Source: UBA6059 sp965227155 (GTDB taxonomy: Bacteria; Bacteroidota; Bacteroidia; Cytophagales; Cyclobacteriaceae). Taken from it: a stretch of DNA of 64,000 bases. The stretch covers positions 124,001 through 188,000 of the forward strand of contig OZ245731.1 of assembly GCA_965227155.1 (NCBI GenBank). The letters are read 5' to 3'. A program made the position numbers and the translations under genes. Shown here piece by piece: positions 9,451 to 17,495 of this stretch; position 1 is the stretch's first letter; each line of letters begins with the position of its first letter. Below the pieces are notes generated by a model, which saw only the letters and a program-made list of their open reading frames with translations, did no database searches and was not told the origin of the DNA.

Positions 9451-10023
9451 CTATTTTCGGATATACTGGTTAGCCCTTACATTCTGCTGTGCAAGCGATA
9501 CAGTTTCCCTGATGCGCTTCTCACGGGTTTCGGGCTTCTTTGCACTGTAAATCCACTCCAAAATGCCACGCTTCACCGACCTGGGAAATGCATTGAAATG
9601 CTCCTCTGCCCCGGGATATTCGTTGAACAAGGCCTTCATTTCCTCCGGGATAATCAGACTTTCCACATCATCCAGGGCATGCCAGGTGCCGGAAGTCTTT
9701 GCCAGCTCCACCATTACCAATCCGGCAGCTTTCATTCGGCCATCGCGGATCAACCGTTCAACTTTTTGCTTATTGACCATCGACCAATTGCTTTTAGGGG
9801 AGCGAGGCGATATCCTCAATTTAAAGCGTTTATCATCGATTTTATTAGGAAGGCTGTCAATCCATCCATAGCAAAGTGCTGTATCGATCACCTCATCTAC
9901 AGCAAGGTATGGAAGTCCCGAATCCTTCTTTGCCAGGATCAGCCACACGCTTGATGAAGTATTATGGTTCTGCTCCAACCATGCCTCCAATTCATCAAGG
10001 CTTTTTGGTTCAATACTATCCAT
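9451..10023 (-). CDS. YdeI/OmpD-associated family protein
   Basis: A 190-residue soluble protein of the YdeI/OmpD-associated (bacteriocin-protection) family. Recognisable features are LDELEAWLEQNHN near the N-terminus, ALCYGWIDSLPNKIDD, the block LRISPRSPKSNWSMVNK followed by VERLIRDGRMKAAG, and a basic C-terminal RxxY-like region (SVKRGILEWIYSAKKPETRE). Biochemical function in this family is poorly defined; a role in peptide or stress resistance has been proposed for relatives. I use the ATG at 10023 instead of the TTG nine bases upstream. It is convergent with the histidine kinase (3-base gap) and 12 bases downstream of the hydrolase gene, so it is probably co-transcribed with that. Confidence 0.88.
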   Translation of the reverse strand: MDSIEPKSLDELEAWLEQNHNTSSSVWLILAKKDSGLPYLAVDEVIDTALCYGWIDSLPNKIDDKRFKLRISPRSPKSNWSMVNKQKVERLIRDGRMKAAGLVMVELAKTSGTWHALDDVESLIIPEEMKALFNEYPGAEEHFNAFPRSVKRGILEWIYSAKKPETREKRIRETVSLAQQNVRANQYIRK

Positions 10024-10035
10024 CTGTGGCAAATA

Positions 10036-12291
10036 TTACATTGGCTGGAGTCCCAAATCATCTATGATGATGATGCCGGTCTGATCACCGGGAAACTCTA
10101 GCCGGAGGCTGGTGATAGCAGACAGATCGATCGCCCGGATATTGTCAAACTGCTCAAATGGCAGGATGAAGGTTTCCAAAACCGGTTCCCATTCATTGCG
10201 GTAGCGCCCCACAGTCAATGCCTTGGTTTTCATGTACCTGATTTTAAGCCTTGGCGCCAGCTTTTTAATTGCAAGCGGATTAAGGTTGGCTACATTGCCG
10301 GAAGAGTCCTGTAGCTGGACGGTAAAATCATAAACCATAGAATCTTCCTTTGCATCCTTAAGCATGGATGGATCACCCATGCTCAATCCCATGCGCAGGG
10401 CACTAGCACCGGAAAAATCCATAGCACTATCAAGGCTAATTTGGTACGAACCGCTTCTGGAAATGCTGTCTGACTGCCAACCCAAAATGGTGGCATTGTC
10501 ATCCTGGTCTCGACCACCTCGGTATTGCAAAAAGTCCTCTCCCCAAAATTTCAAATCCTGCGAAGATGCTTTTCCCACATTGGTGGTTTCAATATTGATA
10601 TCACCCTCGTAATCAGCCAAAATCCGAGTGTTTGAGTCCTCATAGATACTCATGGTAATCGTTTTTTCAGGCAACCACCCTGCTGCGTGTCGTATGTCCT
10701 GCAGCACAGGCAGATAGTCTTTTTTACCTTTTACAGAAACATCCAGAAAGGCAGCAATCATCAGCTTACCATAGGCCCTTTGCAGCTTCCCGCTGATCAT
10801 GGGTTCTGTATTGAGGAAATATTTACCCGGAAATCCTGAGTCGTGACGACCCCAGCCCGTATTGAATTGACCATGGTTGCCACCGTGGATGTAAAGCCCT
10901 GCCTTTACATGAAAAGCTGAATCGGTGAATTTGGTTCTATCCAATTGGCGAAGGCCAAAAAAGCTATCTTCATCGCTATCGTAAGAGCCCTGCAGGCCAA
11001 GAAAATCCACATTTTCAATCACCACCCTTCTGTCGTAGCGGTAGTCAGTAGGTGCAATTGCTACTACCCCTTTGATGCCAAAATTGAAATCAAACTTTTC
11101 ACGTGCATCATCAGGGAAATAGGGCAAGGTGTTGAAAGCTGCTGCGATAGGTACTGCCTCCCCGCCTCGGGAATGCCCGATCAGCACTACATTGTCGAGA
11201 TCGGCTTTTTTGTATAGCTCATGCGAAGTGTCTGCCGACCATTTTTCCCATTGCTGCAGATGTTTAAGCAGCAACCAGGCCCTCGCAGGCAGTTCTCTGC
11301 CCCTAAAATCACCCGACCAGGCACCATTGATGAAATTCTCATCCACAGAAATGGTGATATAACCCCTGGAGGCCAGCAATTCTCCCAGGTAAGCATAACC
11401 GGGATCTGAGTAATCTGTCATGCTGTGGTTGCCGTGTACAATCAAAACCATAGGAAAAGGACCACCCCCTTCGGGCATCCACACGGTACCGGCCAAAGGC
11501 CACTCTTTGAGTCCAAATCCCCAATAGCGCTCTCTTTCGCTGCCATTTTCGCCCTTCCATTGTGGCAGAATATAGCTTCCATCTACGGTTTCAGATTTAT
11601 ATTTTATGCCTTCTGCGTATTCAGGACGCTGGTTGTTCACACCACTGCTATAGGTCCATTTCGCAAAAGAATAGCTACCCGTCTGGGCAGGATCATCGAT
11701 AGTATCAGAAATCGGATTTGCCAGTGGGATTTGTTCAAAATCCGAAGGGTAAGGGTCTGTGCCTTCCCTGAATATCCAGTATCCACTGTAGCCAATAAAA
11801 ACTATGCCCAATAGTGCAAACAGGGCAATACTGGCTTTTACGCTGCTACTCAGGGCTCCAAACTTGCCTTTGGCCAGCACGGTGATCAGGCCGAAGATGA
11901 GTGCAAAAGACCAAAGCATGAGAAAACCTCCGTAATAAAAATAATCCTCGGGCACCCAAAATCGGATATTGCGCAGCACAAGCAAAAGCCCAATGGCTGA
12001 GCCAAAGGCACCAAAGAAAAACCGGGGTAGCGCTAAGGCCGAATGCAATACCAGGTTGCTTAGCCACCGAAATGCAAAAATACTGACCACACAAATGGCT
12101 ACCGCTATCGCCATGACCGGCAGGCTTCCAATGCCATAGTCGGCATGCGTGGCTGCCCACAGCACCAGGGCGGTTGAAAATAATATAAGCCCCCAGGAGG
12201 CTCCCGTCCAGAAAATTCTTAGTGGATCGGATTCAGCCAGGGATGGCAATTTGGTTTCCTGAATAATACGTTTCAAAAAGTTGATCATCAT
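10036..12291 (-). CDS. Membrane-anchored alpha/beta hydrolase (dienelactone-hydrolase-like)
   Basis: A 751-residue protein. The first 170 residues contain about five hydrophobic helices. A large extracytoplasmic part follows, with an alpha/beta hydrolase fold: an oxyanion-strand region MVLIVHGNHSM, the nucleophile elbow GHSRGGEA (serine near residue 374), and a late histidine in YIHGGNHGQFN. The C-terminal 200 residues look beta-rich and may form a carbohydrate-binding-like or jelly-roll domain. The organisation resembles secreted or membrane-tethered esterases of Bacteroidota; the substrate is unknown. ATG at 12291 or 12288 are both possible starts. Confidence 0.8.
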   Translation of the reverse strand: MMINFLKRIIQETKLPSLAESDPLRIFWTGASWGLILFSTALVLWAATHADYGIGSLPVMAIAVAICVVSIFAFRWLSNLVLHSALALPRFFFGAFGSAIGLLLVLRNIRFWVPEDYFYYGGFLMLWSFALIFGLITVLAKGKFGALSSSVKASIALFALLGIVFIGYSGYWIFREGTDPYPSDFEQIPLANPISDTIDDPAQTGSYSFAKWTYSSGVNNQRPEYAEGIKYKSETVDGSYILPQWKGENGSERERYWGFGLKEWPLAGTVWMPEGGGPFPMVLIVHGNHSMTDYSDPGYAYLGELLASRGYITISVDENFINGAWSGDFRGRELPARAWLLLKHLQQWEKWSADTSHELYKKADLDNVVLIGHSRGGEAVPIAAAFNTLPYFPDDAREKFDFNFGIKGVVAIAPTDYRYDRRVVIENVDFLGLQGSYDSDEDSFFGLRQLDRTKFTDSAFHVKAGLYIHGGNHGQFNTGWGRHDSGFPGKYFLNTEPMISGKLQRAYGKLMIAAFLDVSVKGKKDYLPVLQDIRHAAGWLPEKTITMSIYEDSNTRILADYEGDINIETTNVGKASSQDLKFWGEDFLQYRGGRDQDDNATILGWQSDSISRSGSYQISLDSAMDFSGASALRMGLSMGDPSMLKDAKEDSMVYDFTVQLQDSSGNVANLNPLAIKKLAPRLKIRYMKTKALTVGRYRNEWEPVLETFILPFEQFDNIRAIDLSAITSLRLEFPGDQTGIIIIDDLGLQPM

Positions 12292-12503
12292 CAAAGCATT
12301 TCATTTAGCGCCAAAAGAACAGGTAATAAATTGGCTTTGGCTGGTTTACAAATTAAAGAGCGTTCCGTCCTCTACATTTTCCCTTTCAATTGAAAACTTC
12401 CAAAAGAACCTACGCTACGGAATTCTGAAATTATGAATTTTTCAATTGTCTGCAATGCACTAAAATATACAAACGGTCAATCGGCTTTACTGCTGATAAA
12501 ATA

Positions 12504-12511
12504 TACCTTTG
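12504..12511 (+). promoter_or_regulatory. -7 promoter element upstream of the serine biosynthesis fusion gene
   Basis: TACCTTTG is an exact TAnnTTTG match, 22 bases before the ATG at 12534. No TTG is found at the usual 19-base distance upstream, so the -33 element is weak or absent. Its position supports the ATG at 12534 over the TTG at 12525. Confidence 0.5.
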
Positions 12512-12533
12512 CGCCAAAATTGAATTGTCCCGG

Positions 12534-14429
12534 ATGAGTACCAAAAAACATTTCGTCATTGATTTTGATAGCACTTTCACTCAGGTAGAAGCACTGGATG
12601 TGCTGGGCGAGATATCGCTTGATGGAAGGTCAGACAAAGCAGAAAGGCTGCAAAAAATCAAGGACATTACAGATCAGGGTATGGAAGGTGGCCTTTCTTT
12701 TCGGGAGTCTTTGGTAGAGCGCCTGAAACTACTCGATGCGCATCGCGATCATCTGGGGCCGCTGGTAGAGGCATTGCGTGAAAAAGTATCCAAGTCATTT
12801 CGACGCAACAAGGTTTTCTTTGACAATTACGCGGATGATGTGTACATCCTTAGCAATGGCTTCAAGGATTTTATCGTTCCTATTGTCTCCGAATTTGGTA
12901 TCAGGGATAAAAATGTATTTGCCAACACTTTTGTGTTTGACGAAGAAGGTAAAATCATAGGTTTTGACCAGGAAAATCTATTGAGCGCCAATAATGGCAA
13001 ACCCAAGCAACTCAAAAGCCTGAATCTAGAGGGTGAAGTCTATGTGATTGGCGATGGCTATACGGATTATGAAATCAAAGCTGCCGGTTTGGCCAATAAG
13101 TTTTATGCTTTTACTGAAAATGTATCCCGGGAAAAGGTGCTGGTCAATGCAGACCATATTGCCCCTTCATTAGACGAATTTTTATTTCATAATAAGATGG
13201 AAGAACGCGCTTTAAGCTACCCTAAAAACCGCATCAAAGTACTCTTACTGGAAAATGTACACGAGGAAGCGGTGAAAATACTCAAAGAGGAAGGCTATCA
13301 GGTAGACATCTACCCGGCTGGCCTCAGTGAGGACGAATTGGCAGAAAAAATAAAAGATGTATCCATATTAGGGATTCGCTCTAAAACGCAAGTCACCGCC
13401 AAAGCACTGGAAAACGCCCGCCGGTTGCTGGTCATCGGTGCCTTCTGTATCGGTACCAATCAGATAGACCTGGAAGCTGCCCAGAAAAAAGGGGTGGCTG
13501 TGTTCAACGCCCCATTCAGCAATACCCGTTCGGTAGTGGAGTTGGCTATCGGAGAAATCATTATGCTTATCCGAAACCTGCCTGATCGCATGATGAAAAT
13601 GCACCAGGGCGACTGGGACAAATCTGCTACCGGTAGCTTTGAGATCAGAGGCAAAAAACTGGGCATCATAGGCTATGGCAATATTGGTGCACAACTGTCT
13701 GTACTGGCAGAGTCTATGGGCCTCAAGGTATATTATTACGATATCGAAGAAAAGCTGGCACTTGGTAATGTTGAGAAATGCGATAGCCTGGAAGAACTTC
13801 TTCAAAAAGTAGATATCGTGACATTGCATGTAGATGGACGACCTGAAAATGAAAACCTGATCGGTGCGAGGGAATTTGAGTTGATGAAAGATGGAACCAT
13901 CTTCCTCAACCTTAGCCGTGGCCATGTGGTAGATATTGTGGCCTTGAAAAATGCACTGGCTTCCGGCAAAGTGGGAGGCGCCGCAGTGGATGTATTCCCC
14001 GAAGAGCCCAAAAGCAACCAGGATGAATTTGTATCGGAACTTAGGGGCCAACGCAATACCATACTTACCCCACACATTGGTGGCAGTACTTTAGAGGCAC
14101 AAATCAATATCGCCCATTTTGTGCCCGGCAAAATCATAGAATACATCAATACCGGTGCTACTACCAACAGTGTGAACTTCCCAAATCTGACTTTACCGGG
14201 TTTCAAAGAAGCGCATCGTTTTATACACCTTCACCTCAATAATCCCGGCGTGCTCGCGAAGATAAACCGCATACTGGCAGAGCATGATATCAATATTGTA
14301 GGGCAGTACCTGAAGACCAATGAACATATCGGCTATGTGATTACCGATATCAATAAAGACTACAACAAAGAAGTAATGGAGGACCTTAAAAACATAGAAG
14401 GCACCATCCGTTTTCGGGTACTTTACTAA
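12534..14429 (+). CDS. serA: Fused phosphoserine phosphatase - D-3-phosphoglycerate dehydrogenase
   Basis: A 631-residue bifunctional enzyme covering the first and third steps of serine synthesis. Residues 1-225 are a HAD phosphatase with DFDST (10-14), a motif II serine in ILSNG, a lysine in NGKPKQLK and GDGYTDYE, as in SerB. Residues about 230-545 are a phosphoglycerate dehydrogenase: NAD-binding GYGNIG, catalytic arginine in LNLSRGHVVD, glutamate in FPEEP and histidine in LTPHIGGST. Residues 560-631 form an ACT domain (NNPGVLAKINRILAEHDIN), the usual serine sensor for feedback inhibition. The missing middle step could be supplied by the aminotransferase at 19592. Fusion lets one polypeptide both start the pathway and make it irreversible. 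Both sets of catalytic residues look intact. Confidence 0.93.
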   Translation: MSTKKHFVIDFDSTFTQVEALDVLGEISLDGRSDKAERLQKIKDITDQGMEGGLSFRESLVERLKLLDAHRDHLGPLVEALREKVSKSFRRNKVFFDNYADDVYILSNGFKDFIVPIVSEFGIRDKNVFANTFVFDEEGKIIGFDQENLLSANNGKPKQLKSLNLEGEVYVIGDGYTDYEIKAAGLANKFYAFTENVSREKVLVNADHIAPSLDEFLFHNKMEERALSYPKNRIKVLLLENVHEEAVKILKEEGYQVDIYPAGLSEDELAEKIKDVSILGIRSKTQVTAKALENARRLLVIGAFCIGTNQIDLEAAQKKGVAVFNAPFSNTRSVVELAIGEIIMLIRNLPDRMMKMHQGDWDKSATGSFEIRGKKLGIIGYGNIGAQLSVLAESMGLKVYYYDIEEKLALGNVEKCDSLEELLQKVDIVTLHVDGRPENENLIGAREFELMKDGTIFLNLSRGHVVDIVALKNALASGKVGGAAVDVFPEEPKSNQDEFVSELRGQRNTILTPHIGGSTLEAQINIAHFVPGKIIEYINTGATTNSVNFPNLTLPGFKEAHRFIHLHLNNPGVLAKINRILAEHDINIVGQYLKTNEHIGYVITDINKDYNKEVMEDLKNIEGTIRFRVLY

Positions 14430-14529
14430 AAATCCAAGGATTCTTCCTTAGCAGCAGAGCTCAGCAAACAGTAGGTAAACACCTTGTATTTCAGGTGATT
14501 AGGATAGGTATGTAAAATTTAATATTACC

Positions 14530-14562
14530 TTAATGTTAATTAGTTTGTGTTAATGTTAATTA
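14530..14562 (+). repeat. Two direct copies of a 13-base AT-rich motif
   Basis: TTAATGTTAATTA occurs at 14530-14542 and 14550-14562, 20 bases apart start to start (about two DNA turns). A related TGTTAACATTTA lies just downstream. The pair sits 40-70 bases before the start of the lysine-rich protein, a position that suits a regulator-binding or promoter region. Confidence 0.55.
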
Positions 14563-14602
14563 TATATTACTTCGTGTTAACATTTAGGTAACAATAGGAA
14601 TA

Positions 14603-15220
14603 ATGAAAGCTGAGCAAATCGAAAAGAAGATCAAAAAGCAAAAGAAGAAAATCAAGCAACTCAAAATAGAGCATGTAGAATTAGCTGATAAAGAGAAATC
14701 CTTGAAGCGTACTATCAAAAAGCTAAAGAAAAAAGGGAGTTCAAAAAAGAAGCAGAAAGCCATAAAGCCGGAGCTCAAAAAGGTAGAAAAGGCCTCCAGC
14801 CAGGTGGAGAAAGCTATACAAAAGGCAGAGCAGAAAATAAAAAAGGACAGGGCAGCACTGAAAAAGGATGACAAAAAAGGCAAAACTGGTAAAAAGGTAA
14901 AAGCTAAAAAATCAGCTCCTGCAGAAGAAACACAAACAGAAAATCCTATTGAAACACCCGTAGGTATTGATGAAGGTGTGGATCAATTTGATAACAATGC
15001 GACCAAAGAAGTCGAGAATCAAACTGAAGCTGCTCCTGAAGCTAAACCTCAGGCAGCAAAACCCAAAGCAGCCACTGCATCGAAGGGCCGTAGTACTGAT
15101 TATACCGCTTTGGAGGCCATCAAGATATTAGAAGGCATGGACGATAGCCATGCCGTAGCAACATTTGTAAAGGGCGACCAGAGAGTTACTGTGCTCAGAA
15201 AAGCAAAAGCCAAATCATAA
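14603..15220 (+). CDS. Lysine-rich coiled-coil protein of unknown function
   Basis: A 205-residue cytoplasmic protein without signal or membrane segment. Residues 1-110 are extremely rich in lysine, with heptad-like spacing (KAEQIEKKIKKQKKKIKQLK), and are predicted to form a long basic coiled coil. Residues 110-160 are an acidic, alanine/proline-rich linker. The last 40 residues are a compact, different-looking domain (TDYTALEAIKILEGMDDSHA, ending in a basic tail). The composition suggests a nucleic-acid or nucleoid-associated protein, but I do not recognise a family. A strong terminator follows at 15248, so it is a single-gene transcript. Confidence 0.75.
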   Translation: MKAEQIEKKIKKQKKKIKQLKIEHVELADKEKSLKRTIKKLKKKGSSKKKQKAIKPELKKVEKASSQVEKAIQKAEQKIKKDRAALKKDDKKGKTGKKVKAKKSAPAEETQTENPIETPVGIDEGVDQFDNNATKEVENQTEAAPEAKPQAAKPKAATASKGRSTDYTALEAIKILEGMDDSHAVATFVKGDQRVTVLRKAKAKS

Positions 15221-15247
15221 AGATCATTGTTTGTCGTGGTGTAATCA

Positions 15248-15280
15248 GGGTCTGCCCGGTCTATGGCAGACCCTTTCTAT
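15248..15280 (+). terminator. Rho-independent terminator of the lysine-rich protein gene
   Basis: GGGTCTGCC (15248-15256) pairs with GGCAGACCC (15265-15273) across an eight-base loop, followed by TTTCTATTTT. It is 28 bases after the stop codon. Confidence 0.9.
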
Positions 15281-15293
15281 TTTATAGCCGCCT

Positions 15294-15359
15294 ATTTCAA
15301 ATTACCCGACTCGACACTCTTTGGAGTTGGCATCAAAAGGTTCGAAGAGTATTTGAAAT
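15294..15359. other. Long-range stem directly before the 22-bp array
   Basis: ATTTCAAAT (15294-15302) is complementary to ATTTGAAAT (15351-15359). Directly inside the right arm, AAGAGT (15345-15350) can also pair with an ACTCTT about 30 bases upstream (15316-15321), with bulged bases on the left. The structure ends one base before the first unit of the array at 15361. If transcribed it would fold into a stem of about 15 pairs. Confidence 0.5.
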
Positions 15360-15360
15360 T

Positions 15361-15536
15361 AAGCAGCAATAGTTTGAAAATAAAGCAGCCAAGTTTTAGA
15401 AATTATGCTGCATTTTTTTGATCAATAAGCTGCATCGAAAGCTTCTGAAAGCTGCATGGAGAACTTATGGAAGCACCATAATCAACATAAGAAAGCTGCA
15501 AGTAATCAGAAGAGATGCTGCAAAGTTTTCTTGATT
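15361..15536. repeat. Array of eight 22-bp units with constant 8-base heads and variable 14-base tails
   Basis: Units start at 15361, 15383, 15405, 15427, 15449, 15471, 15493 and 15515, exactly 22 bases apart. The first eight bases are AAGCAGCA, AAGCAGCC, ATGCTGCA, AAGCTGCA, AAGCTGCA, AAGCACCA, AAGCTGCA and ATGCTGCA; consensus AAGCTGCA. The remaining 14 bases of each unit differ. Because 22 is not a multiple of three, the period is not that of a coding repeat, and no open frame spans the array. A fixed period with unlike tails could reflect iterons, regularly phased protein-binding sites or a short repeat-spacer arrangement. It is bounded by the stem at 15294-15359 and lies 200 bases before the CD-NTase gene. 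Confidence 0.8.
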
Positions 15537-15733
15537 TTCTCCTGAAAAATTTAAGTCTATGGCCCATAGCTGTCACACCTCATCGCTTAGTTCAGTCTTT
15601 TTTGTTTTGAATGGTATTAAAATCCTGCTAGATTTAATCTAAATAAACCAAATAAATAAGGTAAATATGTCACAAAGTTTCACGTATCTGGATTTTAGCA
15701 GAGATTAAAAAAACCGACACATAAAAGACTAAT
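15537..15733. other. Non-coding leader of the CBASS-like operon
   Basis: No gene is seen in this stretch; with the terminator, stem and array it makes up the 513-base gap after 15220. It contains a perfect hairpin CTATGG-C-CCATAG (15557-15569) and then becomes very A+T-rich up to the CD-NTase ATG. I find no clear TAnnTTTG box, so the promoter of the operon is undefined. Confidence 0.5.
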
Positions 15734-16726
15734 ATGGCCAAAAGTGTAAATCAAGCATTCGCAGAGTTTAATAGAGATGTAGTAAACCTTATCAAAGAAA
15801 ACACAGACAATGCAAGAAGCAGTCGAGATTGGTTAATTACACAATTATTGACTTTTCCTGAAAATGTTGAAGATTTCCCAAATGATTATCCCAATAAGCA
15901 TATAAAATTTGGCTCTTTCGCTCGTAACACTAAAATAAGACCTCTTGACGACATTGATCTTATGTACTGTTTAGGAGCAGGTAATGCATATTATCAAATT
16001 GACTCTTATGACAACAAAAAGTTTTATATACATACAGAGGATGCAATTGACAGCTTAAAGAAACTTTCAAATGACGACAACACTTTAAATTCAATTAAAG
16101 TAGTTAATAAGTTAGTAAAAGCATTAGAAACTATTTCACAATATTCGAACGCTAACATTAAAAGAAACCAGGAAGCAGCTGTGCTTAATTTGGTTTCATA
16201 TTCTTGGAGTTATGACATTGTACCTTGCTTCTACACAGTAAATAAATTCTATCTGATACCAGATGGAAGTGGAAATTGGAAGGCTTCAAATCCCATCAAA
16301 GACCAAGATAACATAAAAGAAACAAATCTGAATTACGGTGGGAAAGTGTATCAATTAGTAAGGACTTTAAAGTATTGGAATGCAAATTTCACAAGCCCAA
16401 AAATTGGCTCATACCTATTTGAAGTACTCGTATTGAACTTTGTAAAATCAAAAGGAAGTCAGAACGATTATAATGATGTTAATATTAAAGACTTCTTTTA
16501 TTATTTGTATTCTAATATTCATTATGATATCCAAGACCCAAAGGGAATACAAGGAAATATAAACAATCTTACAAATGAACAAAGGGATAGAATTTCAAAT
16601 AAAGCTAAGTCTTGCTATGACACTGCAATAATTGCCCTTGATTTTGAAATCGAAAAAAAGAACCAAGAAAAGGCAATCGAAAATTGGCAAAAGATTTTTG
16701 GAGACAAATTTCCTTCCTATGAATGA
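15734..16726 (+). CDS. CD-NTase family nucleotidyltransferase (CBASS-type cyclic oligonucleotide synthase)
   Basis: A 330-residue cytoplasmic enzyme of the DNA polymerase beta-like fold. The catalytic signature is FGSFARNTKIRPLDDIDLMY: G60-S61 followed by D73-x-D75. The third metal-binding aspartate is D161 in SWSYDIVPCFY. The later motifs GNWKASNP and RTLKYWN are typical of the helical part of CD-NTases. Such enzymes make cyclic di- or trinucleotides on phage infection that switch on an effector. The next gene starts inside its last codons and encodes a membrane protein, the layout of a minimal (type I) CBASS operon. Both genes are clearly more A+T-rich than their neighbours, a sign of transfer. 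The clade and nucleotide product cannot be told from sequence alone. Confidence 0.85.
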   Translation: MAKSVNQAFAEFNRDVVNLIKENTDNARSSRDWLITQLLTFPENVEDFPNDYPNKHIKFGSFARNTKIRPLDDIDLMYCLGAGNAYYQIDSYDNKKFYIHTEDAIDSLKKLSNDDNTLNSIKVVNKLVKALETISQYSNANIKRNQEAAVLNLVSYSWSYDIVPCFYTVNKFYLIPDGSGNWKASNPIKDQDNIKETNLNYGGKVYQLVRTLKYWNANFTSPKIGSYLFEVLVLNFVKSKGSQNDYNDVNIKDFFYYLYSNIHYDIQDPKGIQGNINNLTNEQRDRISNKAKSCYDTAIIALDFEIEKKNQEKAIENWQKIFGDKFPSYE

Positions 16727-17495
16727 ATATTATAACCCATTACGAGAATCATTTAATCTTGCGAAGAAAATTGATTCCATAGCTTTCAAACTTCTTATTT
16801 TGTCGGCAGTCTTGACCCTTCTCAATTTTATATTTAACAAATATGTTGATAGCCTTAAAGAGTGGGCGGAAATTTTAAGTAACGCAAACACAGTTGTAAT
16901 TGTTTTATTTGCACTTCTCATATTTGCAGTCAATTACATAATTTACCATACATCATTTGATAAACGCTCAGATTTTGTAGACAACTCATTTGGCACAAAT
17001 TACTCTTCAAATAAATCTAACAAGTATTATAATAATGATGCTATAGAAAATGGAATTTTAAGAATGGGAGCTAATAGCTTTGAGAGTTGCTATTTTACTT
17101 ACAATCTTGCAATTAAGGGTCTGAAAGAAAAATGGATAATTAATCTAATTATTGCAGTAATAATATTAACGCTTGCCGTTCAAGGTTACAATACCGTTCT
17201 AACTATGGTTCTTCAACTTACTTTACCAATTTATCTGATCTCAGATGCAGTAAATCATTCAGTTTTTTGTCTTAGAGTAAAAAATATTCTCGACAGCTTT
17301 TGTAGACTATATAATGATTTGAAAGAAGAAGAGATTACTTCTAAAAAAGAGCCTGAAATCATTCTGACAGTTTTAAATTATGAAACAACACTCTCAACAT
17401 TTAACTTATTGATTAGTGAATCTTTATACACTAAATACAATCCTTATTTATCTGAACAATGGGAGAAATTGAAAGAACAATATAATTTAAAATAA
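16719..17495 (+). CDS. Four-helix membrane protein, putative CBASS effector (S-4TM-like)
   Basis: A 258-residue protein with two pairs of transmembrane helices at about 22-40, 58-76, 138-156 and 160-178. A conserved-looking soluble loop (DNSFGTNYSSNKSNKYYNND, residues 88-107) separates the pairs, and a helical C-terminal tail follows. The ATG at 16719 overlaps the CD-NTase stop by eight bases (ATGAATGA), so the two are translationally coupled; the frame from 16632 lies inside the previous gene. Its size, topology and linkage fit the four-transmembrane effectors of CBASS systems, which are thought to disrupt the inner membrane when bound by the cyclic nucleotide. Membership of the S-4TM family is an inference from layout, not from a profile match. 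Confidence 0.75.
   Translation: MNEYYNPLRESFNLAKKIDSIAFKLLILSAVLTLLNFIFNKYVDSLKEWAEILSNANTVVIVLFALLIFAVNYIIYHTSFDKRSDFVDNSFGTNYSSNKSNKYYNNDAIENGILRMGANSFESCYFTYNLAIKGLKEKWIINLIIAVIILTLAVQGYNTVLTMVLQLTLPIYLISDAVNHSVFCLRVKNILDSFCRLYNDLKEEEITSKKEPEIILTVLNYETTLSTFNLLISESLYTKYNPYLSEQWEKLKEQYNLK

Noticed and set aside
13368..14075. Long minus-strand frame (235 codons) inside the serine fusion gene
   Set aside because: Complete overlap with a gene whose catalytic motifs are all intact; composition is that of a shadow frame.
14584..14883. Phenylalanine-rich minus-strand frame opposite the lysine-rich protein
   Set aside because: Direct consequence of AAA/AAG codons read backwards; no start context or family.
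15361..15536. CRISPR array
   Set aside because: The constant part is only about eight degenerate bases and the unit 22 bases, far below CRISPR repeat and spacer sizes, and no cas genes are present.
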